DNA of 64,000 bases from Coriolopsis trogii (lineage: Eukaryota > Basidiomycota > Agaricomycetes > Polyporales > Polyporaceae): contig JAHYIO010000042.1 in the NCBI GenBank assembly GCA_020543525.1, positions 434,001 to 498,000 on the forward strand. Reading direction: 5' to 3'. Both the position numbers and the translations under genes were made by a program. Numbering within the stretch: the stretch's first letter is position 1; each line of letters opens with the position of its first letter. Shown piece after piece: positions 55,442 to 64,000 of the stretch. Below the pieces are notes generated by a model, which was not told the origin of the DNA, did no database searches, and saw only the letters and a program-made list of their open reading frames with translations.

Positions 55442-58243
55442 TTAGTACCTGCTACGCTTGGACAAGGAAGCCGTGGGCTCAGGGATGTCGGCCAGCTTTC
55501 GCTTCGCACTGGCTCTTGACGACATGTGAGGTGACTCGGCACGCGCCCTAGGCACCGAATCGCGTTCCGGTGTCTCAGAACCTTCGTCTACCACCCCACC
55601 TTCAAGCTCGTCGTCTTCCTCACGGTCGTCTTGGTCTTCAGCCTCGCCACCCTCCGCGTCCTCCTCCTCATCTTCATCTGCCTCATCGTCTTCCTCCTCC
55701 GCCTCTTCTGCATCCTGGTGTTGTTTATCCTGGTGTTGTTCCTGGTCATCTATCTCCTCCTCCTCCTCGTCTTCCTGGTCTTCTTCATCGTCATCGGACG
55801 TGCTCAGATATAGAACATTGCGGGCGTTCGTATTCTGGTCCGCCGTTTTCTCCAGCTCCGCCAAGGGAAGAGGCGTCTTGACGTACTTCATAAACGCATT
55901 CGCCATTGCCGAGTGACCGACCAGCTTTTCAGCCAATCTCAATCTCTCCGTCGCATCAACGAGCGATCCGAATGACTGAGCTGGAGTATCGACGCTATCA
56001 TCATACGATAAGATTGCGGAATCAAGCTCATCGAACTCGGCCACCGTCAGCTCTGTCAAGACAGAGTCGTTCGGAGTAGGGGAGGTTGCGCGATCAGTAG
56101 GTATGGAATCGGCGGCGTAGTGGGCCTTGAACCAAGACAGGAGTTTGTCGAGGAGGGAGTTGAGGGGATGGTGATACCTTGGGGGAGAGGGTGTGTCTCG
56201 AGGACCAGCAGGCCAGATGAACTGCAGTCTGGCCAGGTCGGGATCTTGGTGACCATTGTACGGTTTGAGGTTGATGAATCCGGAAGTCATCGCGTGTAGC
56301 TTCGTACGGCCACAGCCGTCTCCCTCGTCGTCTTGGGTGGCGGCTTGGAAGTAGTCTCTGATGAACTTTCCGACCTTCTGACGATTGAGGTTATGGGGAA
56401 GGAAGCGAACGGCATAGTAGATGAGGACATGGAAGACGGATTCCAATTCGTCGGGAATGACAACGACCCTCCCGGGTTCGTCTTGAATGTGAGCAGAGAG
56501 AAACGCCCATGTGCCCTGTAGAGAACTTTGAATATCGTGGCATCGCCACGGGAGTGGCATATACTCGGACTCACCGTACGCTCCGGCTGTCTGGGAACGA
56601 GCTCGTCGTTTGTGCGCTTGGAAAGCTCCCAGTCGGTGAGCAGGCCACCCCAAACGTTCCTACCATTCTGTTCCCTCTCGTATAGGAGAATGTTCCCTGA
56701 ACTAATATCGCGATGTATGAACCCCGCCTTGAAGGCGCTCTCGTGGGCTACAGAGAACGAATCAGCATTGAGACGAACGGATAAGTGAGACCACGCACCC
56801 AGTACAGTGTGCAGCAATGCTAAGACAAGCTGACCGCTACCGCGGAACTCTGACAATCGCTTGCCAACTTCAACGACAACCATGCGGTAATGCTGGTGCG
56901 ACTTGAGAGGCGACGGACGACCTTTGACGAGGTCTTGCCACTTCAATGCTGAGAGCGTTTGTTGCCCGGGGAGGTCACCATGGCACACCAAAGTCGGAAC
57001 GTAGCGAACGTGCGCATCGTTCAAGGCCTTCAGCGTTTCTCCCTCCTTCATGATGCCGATGTGCAATACGCGCCAGGCGTCCTTGAGGTATTGGGTGTCT
57101 CCGAGCTCACCGTCGTCCTTGATGGCTATAGCGATGTAACCGCGAGTCCCGCGTCCCCTCACTCCAGGAGCCGCGAAGTTCGGATCTCCGACGACGTATT
57201 CGCAGACCTTGCCACCCTCTAACTCGTTGTATACCTTGACCTTCCACCACACCTTGTCCTCCAAAGATTCTAGCAAGAGCTTATTGACATGAGCGTTGCG
57301 ACTGTTGGGCGCAGGGGCTTCATTCTTCAGCTGCTTGATTTTCTTGTGGATCTTCTTGGCAAGCTTTGTCCGGAGGTCAATACGCTCAACGGAGGTGTCG
57401 TGACCGCGGTCCGCCCTACTCATCCTGGAGTACCGCCAGAAGAAGTCCTGGAGCATCCACTGCCCCTCGACTTTCTTATTGCCCCGTGCGTAATTGATGC
57501 GCTTGGTAGCGAAGACACCGGAGCGGTCGATTCGAACGATGCGTGCGTAGGAGCCGAAAAAGATGACCATGAACTGATGCGTACGGTGCTGGTGCCTGAA
57601 GACGAGTTCTGCATAGGAGAGTAGTTGCCCAAGGTTTCTCTTGCGGTCTTTCGCTGTCGGCTCCCCATCTGGTTTACTGTCGTCGAACGGATCGAGGCAG
57701 GTACGGCTCTTGCACTCGATGACAATCTCCACTGATGACCAATGGGGATCACCGACCTTCGACTTGCTCCCGTCTTCGTGGGTCTTGTTCCGGAGGCGTG
57801 GGCGTCGAGCTTTGGGATACATTCCCAAGTCGGGAGCGAGGAGCGAATCCAAAGACCGGTCGCCTTGATGAGGTGTTGCGACGAAAGTGTAACCAGGGCA
57901 TGCGCCTTCGTTCAGTGTCGCAGGCTAGATATTTTCTTAGTCCCACTGCCAGTAAAGTGGTAATATAGACGTTGATACTACTCACAATGTCGACGTACAT
58001 ATCGCTCTCTGTTGCAGACTTCTTCCAGGTCAAGAGTCCCGACGGCATAGGCGCATCTGAATCTTCCGGAACGAACGTGTCCATAAACGACTTGTAGGTG
58101 ATTGTCGCGATCTTCCCGTGCATCTCGTTGTACAGCTCCCGTCGATTCTCCTGGTAGTCTGGTTTGATATCGGGGTCTGCCTTGGAGCGAAGACACTTGG
58201 AAGGAGAGTCAGACCCAACAGCTTGTGAGGCAACGCGAGACAT
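55442..58243 (-). CDS. FunK1 fungal-type protein kinase, copy F
   Basis: Four exons: 58243-57986, 57924-56799, 56747-56575 and 56515-55442, 876 codons, phases 0, 1, 0. Start MSRVASQAVGSDSPSK. Motifs: [89 protein letters not shown]. Compared with D and E it has a long acidic insertion near the C-terminus (about 55590-55810) made mainly of Asp and Glu with some Gln and His. The basic end follows (SAKRKLADIPEP, then SLSKRSRY). Catalytic residues are complete. It lies between the TRAPPC11 pseudogene and the MIF4G-like gene. The upstream region is shared with FunK1-E. Confidence 0.92.
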
Positions 58244-58329
58244 AGCAGAGACACGAATGCGTAAACAGCAGAGTTGGTTAGGGGATGGCGGGGAGAGAGG
58301 AAGCTCTGGTAGGGCAGAACTGGAAAACG

Positions 58330-58650
58330 AACATACCTCGAACGCGTGTTCTTATAGGGCGGGTGGGAGATTTGGTTACAGATGTTAAACGCTGACACAA
58401 AGAAGGCTATTGTGGGCTGGATGCGGAAGGAGAGGATTGTGGCTTGCAATGGCGTAGTGGTGGCCTAAGCACGACGGTGTTGAAGCGACAAGCGCCGTAC
58501 CACCGTGACATTGCTCCTCGCCAACAGCACGTGTTCGCGTAACCAACGGCTTTGCCCCTCCTTTGTCTCCTGACTCACTCCTGTCCGGAAGAAGCTTCAT
58601 CTCCGTTGAGCATCGCTAAAGTACCACAAAGACTCTGATCTGCGGCCATA
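58330..58650 (-). promoter_or_regulatory. FunK1-F upstream region, conserved with E and D
   Basis: Immediately upstream of the start are a likely 5' UTR intron donor (CGAG/GTATGTTC, about 58334) and, farther out, the block at 58403-58430 with CTATTGTGGGCTGG then ATGCGGAAGG. The same block occurs near 49590 and, weaker, near 44680. Conservation outside coding sequence suggests a promoter or recent duplication. Confidence 0.55.
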
Positions 58651-59385
58651 CTATAGAGGGGGCGTTGAATCGGGAGCTCAGGCTCCCTGAGCACAAGGCG
58701 CTACACGGGCATGTGGCTGTGCATCATCTCTGGTTAGGCTCTACCACCACCAGGAAGAGCGGCACATCAATTGCCTCGAGTAGGAGTCGTCAGGCTATTC
58801 AACGGGCTCCCCAGAGTTTGGTGAGGAGTAGCGGCCCTCGAGAGCAGATATCATGAGATGCGTGACGCGTCAAAAGAAGCAGTCGTACTAACGTGCCAGT
58901 GAGAGTGCACCTGGTAAAGACGCAATGTGTATGAACACCATTGTGATATGTGACGCACACAACATGTACGTGCGCATGCTGTCGAAGCAGGACTATCATC
59001 GAAGCCTCTCAAATATGAAGACTGTCTCATTTTGATATGGTGGACATCTTGAAGTGGACATTGTCGGGTCCCAGAAATCGGAGGTTCGTTCACAAATATA
59101 TGGTGAGATGCTCGGCGGCATCGGTAAGAGGTCAAGAAGGGATCTACTTATTCTCCGGAATCTAATCATCATCGGGCGTTACGTAGTCGGCGCCTTCAAC
59201 TTAAGATCACTCTAGAAGTGCGAGGACAAATAAGAGGCGACCCTGTTAATGAGACACGTCGGTGAGGACACGCTACGGACGCCATATCGGCAACCTCCAC
59301 GTGGGACATCTGAAAGCCAAAACCGTACTGAGTCAGTCTGCTTCTCTGACAGCCAAATTGACTACCAAACTCGATCAAACCCACT
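58651..59385. other. Intergenic, no gene recognised
   Basis: Between the FunK1-F upstream region and the stop of the MIF4G-like gene. No exon recognised. Confidence 0.45.
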
Positions 59386-60922
59386 TCAGTACGCATAAGC
59401 AAATTCGGAGGACATGGATCCATCTTCTCCGCCGGATACTTCCCCCTCCACATCATCGTCGGTCGGGCCCGGAGAATCCTCCAGCCCTGCGCCGAGCGAA
59501 CGAACCTCCTCCAATAGTCGATCGCGCGCAGGGTTGTCGTTGAGAACGATGCGAGACGCGAGAGCTTCAACCACCCGGCGGGAGAGACGTGCGGCGTGCA
59601 GGAATGTCGCCATCGTGCGATACGCCGAGGGTATATCCAAGACCGTATCCTCGAGCATGCGAACTTCGGCCTCGAACGCAGCACCGACGCCCACTTCCTT
59701 GACGACGGAGGGCAGCGACAGAAAGGACGCAACCAGACTGACGTCCGAATCGTCTCCGGAGGAGATCGCTGCAGACACAAGGGTGGACACGATCTGTTGC
59801 CTGGATATGGGCCTGAGCGAGAGGACGTGCGCGTCAGCCGATGGGAGGCTTCTCCGAGTGAGGAGGGAGCGTACACAGCGCGCCCTTTCCTCCACCTGGT
59901 GCTTGAGCGGGCCAGCATGTGTCGCATGCGGCGAAAAGTCGACAATAGAATTCTCGTCAACGTGGTCGACGGTCGTGAACGTGAAGCCCGTACACCTCGT
60001 TGCCATGCACGTCACAGCCGAACACATCTTTGGGCTTGGGGTACAAGCACTGATCTAGGAGACTCTGTGTAGATCATCAGCCTCAAGTATTCCACAGAGC
60101 GCGACACGAGCGTGAGTAGTGCAAGAGTAGTGACAGACCATCAACATATAGCGTATCCGCAAAGACAGGGCGTCTTCTTCCAGGAGCTCTTCAATGTGGT
60201 CCACAGGTCGTAGGTCATCGATGATGTAGGACGCCTCGGTAGAAGTCACGGACCGTTGTATCATCCGGGACAGTCCCGCGCAACGCTCATCGGAGTCGTT
60301 GGCAGTCTCCTGGAACAACTTCTTGACGGTGTCTTGGACGCCGTCGCAGGTCAGAACGCCGTGCACCATAAGTTCACCCGCGAACGATGAGAGAGCCTGC
60401 GCGTGTTCTTCCCGACCGATGCGCAGCGCCTTCGCCACTGGCAGCTCTTCAAGCAGGACGACCCGTACGTTGGAAGGAAGCGAAGAGGCAGGGTCTGAAA
60501 GGTAGCATAGGTCAACGCCCCGCCAGCGCAAGCTCTCCCCTTCGGATTCACGCTCGTTGCATCATCCGCGCATACAGCTTCGCCCGCCCACCGTCTGTCA
60601 TACACCTCCGTACGACCATCCTGGCGCAGTTTTCGAGCAGGTCCGGATTCTGGGTTCTCTCTATCCTCACTGCGAGCGCGGAGAATCGGTCAGCGATGCG
60701 ATCAATGTTGCCTGGAGTCATCTTGTGCAGCAGCCCACAGAGCGTCCGGTTCATGGCCACCCTATCCATCTCCAGACTCCACGAACTCCATTGTGCGGTC
60801 TGGAAGCCTGATGCGAACTCAGGTGTCGTTGGATCATGCAGTAAGGATCGAGGTTGTGCGTTGAGCGGAAACGGGGAGGGGGAGAAAGAGGAAGACCGAA
60901 CGCTCGACGGGCATACCCTCAA
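59386..60922 (-). CDS. MIF4G-like (eIF4G-type HEAT domain) protein
   Basis: The N-terminal part has LCGLLHKMTPGNIDRIADRF, matching the start of an MIF4G domain (the eIF4G-type helical repeat that binds eIF4A). It continues with CARMVVRRCMTDGGRAKLYA, then SSFAGELMVHGVLTCDGVQD and RPVDHIEELLEEDALSLRIR. After an intron at about 60125-60080 the sequence runs SLLDQCLYPKPKDVFG. A second possible intron leads to HQVEERARCVRSLLTRRSLP, then a helical C-terminal part (SDVSLVASFLSLPSVVKEVG) and an acidic end. Near 60555 the frame must shift between YARMMQRA and SEGESLRWRGVDL with no good intron, so the gene may carry a frameshift. The start is unclear (Met at 60922 or 60769). A decayed fragment lies at 52690-52960. 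The protein is shorter than true eIF4G. Confidence 0.6.
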
Positions 60923-62042
60923 CGGCGTGAGCTCAGTGAAAGTTACGCCGACGCGTCAAGTCGTGTACGTGCATTGCACCACGCGCCCAGTCACTGTGAA
61001 CCGAACCTGCAGAGCCGAAAATCGGAGAAAGAGAAATGAAAGGAGGCATGGCACTAGTACTCACATCACCGGAAGGGATATATGCTGAGCACCGGCATAA
61101 GGTCGATGTCGTGGTAATTTGTACTCTTCGTCCTCTACGCAAGCTCCGCCGATAGCACCGTATCGCTATTACTCCGCTGATATGCCCTCCTATCCTTCTG
61201 GTCTCGAAGATATCGGAATGGCGGTAATTCGTATGGGTGCACAAACGACAGAAGGCCGAGAGGACGAGGGTCGCATGTTCGCGTATACATCTCGGCCGCA
61301 ATAGCGACATCAGGATGAAGGGTCAAGGGAGACAGCGGGGAACATGACGTGCTGAATCGTGGTATATTGGATAACAAGCGGTACAGGGTGGACGTGCAAA
61401 AATACTACCCGCGGTGGTGTTACACCCAATATCATGATCATTCGCAAGGACTGAGTACGTACCTCGCTACCTCGTGCCCCATGACAATCTGTCTCTGCAA
61501 GCCGGTATCATCGCATTCTCCAGGTAAGATGTCGCGAGCGGTCTTGTCGCACGGCAAAGGTTGCGTGTGTTCGTGTACTAGCTTCAGAGCCTGAGCATTC
61601 GAGACGTGTCGTCTGTTCGATAAGGCGCGTCGTTAGCACTCGAGGCGTACACACTAAGATGGTAATGTATAAGAGCGTTGCAAGAGTGAGTAAAGGGATG
61701 TTCGGGCTGATGAGAGAGTTGTGAGGGGGGCCGTCAAGATACTGCTATGTATCTACTACTTAGACGCCGACTCATACCTCTACTAACTCCGTCGATCCCG
61801 CTGTCAAAGAGGTCCGTAAGGTCTGCCTATGGCAGACAAGCCCTGAGCATGCACCGGTGAGCACTATTGTCACATTCATACTTTGCACGAAATCACCGCA
61901 TGTGGAATGAAAAACAAACCCGATTGACGTTGTACAAGTACATCGCACTGGCAGTCAATACAGAGAGCTGGTCAAAACTACTTACGCTACTACGTATACG
62001 TGACACCGGAGGAAAGGATGACAAAAATGAAGCTCAAAAACG
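60923..62042. other. Intergenic, no gene recognised
   Basis: About 1.1 kb between divergent genes. No exon with motif support. It should hold the promoters of the MIF4G-like gene and the gene starting at 62043. Confidence 0.45.
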
Positions 62043-64000
62043 ATGGACAATGACGTCGAAGACGCCCCTGCAGAGTCTGCGAGCGATGTGACGGCTGGCA
62101 ACGCCCCTCAATCTCAAGCCGCGGCTGAGAAGACAGACCCGATCATAGAGGAAGCCCAGAACGATTCCCTGGAACTCGGACATGCCATAGTCGAGGAAGG
62201 ACTCGATGTCGACGACATTCAACCCATCGCAGCTGAGGCCGATCTTGAAGTTGTCTCAGACCCTGACGACGATGTGGAGGAGTTTGCGACTGGTTACGTG
62301 GTCGAAGAGCCCAAGACAGAGGGTAGACGCACAGAGGTATGTTGGTGCTCAATCATTATGTGTGCCCCACAGCTCATGATCTGACAGGAACCGGAGTCGA
62401 TTGCGGTTGAAGCGATAGACGGGATCGTCGAGGAGCAAGAGTCCGAACATACCGCGCCTCACGCTGAAGATCCTGCTCTTAGCATTCACGCAGACAGCAA
62501 CGCTAGCCATGCCTCTGCGACACTTGCCGAACCACTCGTAACTGAAGCGATAGACGAGACCAGTGAGGCACTACCAACCGCTGTCCAGGAGAGCGCTCCC
62601 GACATCCACGTCGATACCGATGTAGGCTCTACAACTGACTATCCTGCTCCCGTCTCTGCCGACCCCACGGTTCCCGACCCTGCGAGTATCGCTTCCACTC
62701 CGGCCTCTCCTATCGCGCGCTCTCGTTCAGACTCGATCGCTTCGAGCAGCGGCGATGTCGAAGGTAGCTAACCTTGCCCACGCTGCCCTGCTGCCCCTGT
62801 TGCGTAAGGTCGCCCCTTCGCAAAGCCCGAGTGGATTGTTCACCCCTCTCACGGACGGTGCGACGAACTCAGGCTCCGTCACACCAGAGTTGCCAGCTTC
62901 CCAATTGCGCATGAACGGCGACGCTGGCTCGATCGCGAACAATTAGCTCGACGCTGTGAGCCCTGAGCTCCCCGTCATCGAGGTCTCCGAAGTTACCGAG
63001 GATGCCTATGAGAATGTGAAGGATGCCGACACAGTTGATGAAGTTACAGGTACGTCTCAGTCGGTAAATGCCGTTGTCTTCTGGCTCATTTCTCTGCGAC
63101 AGGACCGGTCAATGAGCAAACCGCTCCCCCAGAACCACTCACGATAGGTCCCACTGAGTCGGAATATGGTTTTGTGTCCGTCAATGACGAACCGACGGCG
63201 GAAACATCGCAGGCAGAGCCAGATCATGCGTCTGAATCAGATGCGGACGCTGACGCTGAGGGTGAAGTTGACCCAGACTACGTCCCGTCAGAAGGCGAGG
63301 GCGAGAATAGCTCTTCCGTCTCAGTGGATGATATCGTGAGGAATGCTACGCCTACCGACGACGACGACCCATTCAGAATTCATGAGCCACCCGTCCCGGA
63401 AGCTGAGATAGAAAAGGAGAAGAACGGCATCGCTCCTAGGGGGCTGCCATCCCCTGCTGCTAGGTATGTCCTGCTTGCGTAACCTGACAATTTTCTAATC
63501 GAGCTGGCAGTGAAAATGTTACTGACAGCCCTGAGCCACTCGAGGAAGGTGAAGAAGCTGATACGCAGACAGAACCTGCCGGTTCTCAGGAAACTGTTGT
63601 GTTGGACGAGAGTCACGACGAGGATCGCCCGCGCAAGCGCAAGCGCAGGACACCGCCTGCTATTGAGCCCACAACCAGGTTCCTGCGGTCCAGCACATCC
63701 AAGTCGTCAGAATCGAAGGCTGTCGAGGACAAGCCGCCGCCGAAGTCACGCAAGGGCAAAGGCAAGCAGCGTGCACGTCCAGACTCAGACGACGAAGATG
63801 CTGCCTCGGTTGTTCGCAGTGTTGCCAGCGGAGCTTCTACAAGTAGCTCCGCCGCTGCCGCTCAGCAATTGCTAGACGTCGACAGTCGCCCTTCGTCCCG
63901 CGAATCGTCTGTGGTCTCGAATGTCCCGAGTACTTACTCTGACCCATCCCCCACGATTATGCGCACATTGATCACCAACGGTCATCATCTTCCTCCGCCC
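62043..64000 (+). CDS. Acidic, disordered protein, 5' part (runs off the window)
   Basis: Starts MDNDVEDAPAESASDVTAG at 62043. Exons are rich in Glu, Asp, Ser, Pro and Thr with little predicted structure: LEVVSDPDDDVEEFATGYVV, then EPESIAVEAIDGIVEEQESE, EGEVDPDYVPSEGEGENSSS and DDPFRIHEPPVPEAEIEKEK. A basic stretch (DRPRKRKRRTPPAIEPTTR) near 63640 looks like a nuclear localisation signal. The coding sequence continues to the window end, so the functional domain is probably outside. I do not recognise the family. Around 62758-62960 the frame is unclear: the frame with PSGLFTPLTDGATNSGSVTP carries a TAG at 62944-62946, and its join to the preceding exon does not match phase. Confidence 0.6.

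Noticed and set aside
1..64000. CRISPR arrays, rRNA genes, telomere repeats or bacterial-type operons
   Set aside because: None was seen: no regular spaced repeats, no rRNA-like blocks, and all genes show eukaryotic introns and spacing.

Overview
The window looks like a gene-rich piece of a basidiomycete genome, most likely an Agaricomycete (mushroom or polypore lineage). Genes are broken by many short introns of about 50-60 bases with GTRNGY donors. The gene content also fits: FunK1 fungal-type kinases, a hormone-sensitive-lipase-type hydrolase with an Agaricomycete-style N-terminus, a SUR7/PalI membrane protein, a secreted S10 carboxypeptidase, a ricin-B-like secreted lectin, a TRAPPC11-like trafficking protein and a small metallothionein. 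A polypore is a guess; the phylum is well supported.

The main theme is expansion of FunK1 kinases. Six complete copies (A-F) and the tail of a seventh (copy 0, at the left edge) lie in 58 kb. All six have the same four-exon structure with intron phases 0, 1, 0, and spliced lengths of about 768-876 residues. A, B, C and copy 0 form one subfamily; D, E and F form a second, arranged head to tail on the minus strand in the right half. Two copies (A and B) sit next to paralogous genes encoding a SAP-like N-terminal motif plus an acidic/coiled-coil C-terminal module, which I do not recognise as a named family.

Layout: 1-99 FunK1 tail; 0.8-5.7 kb alpha/beta hydrolase (-); 6.7-7.5 kb integrase-type fragment; 8.1-8.8 kb SUR7/PalI gene, followed by a decayed 3' half of an unknown gene 'N'; 10.9-13.4 kb FunK1-A (-); 14.5-16.2 kb SAP protein 1 (+); 16.5-17.1 kb decayed second SUR7; 17.6-19.4 kb intact gene N (-); 21.3-23.9 kb FunK1-B (+); 24.3-26.0 kb SAP protein 2 (+); 26.5-29.0 kb carboxypeptidase (-); 30.3-30.9 kb lectin (-); 32.4-37.2 kb TRAPPC11-like (+); 37.5-37.8 kb metallothionein (-); 38.5-41.2 kb FunK1-C (-); 41.9-48.0 kb FunK1-D and -E (-); 48.0-49.8 kb insertion and orphaned promoter; 50.2-52.4 kb GDSG-motif pseudogene (+); 52.7-55.1 kb pseudogene fragments of the MIF4G and TRAPPC11 genes; 55.4-58.2 kb FunK1-F (-); 59.4-60.9 kb MIF4G-like gene (-); 62.0 kb to the edge, an acidic protein (+).

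The most interesting signal is structural. FunK1-A and SAP protein 1 lie between two direct copies of a SUR7/gene-N segment, and the two copies have decayed reciprocally: copy 1 keeps SUR7, copy 2 keeps gene N. A second set of decayed duplicates (MIF4G, TRAPPC11) lies among the FunK1 D-E-F array. This suggests that kinase cassettes spread here by segmental duplication, leaving broken housekeeping copies behind. All calls are by reading alone; no database search or alignment program was used.
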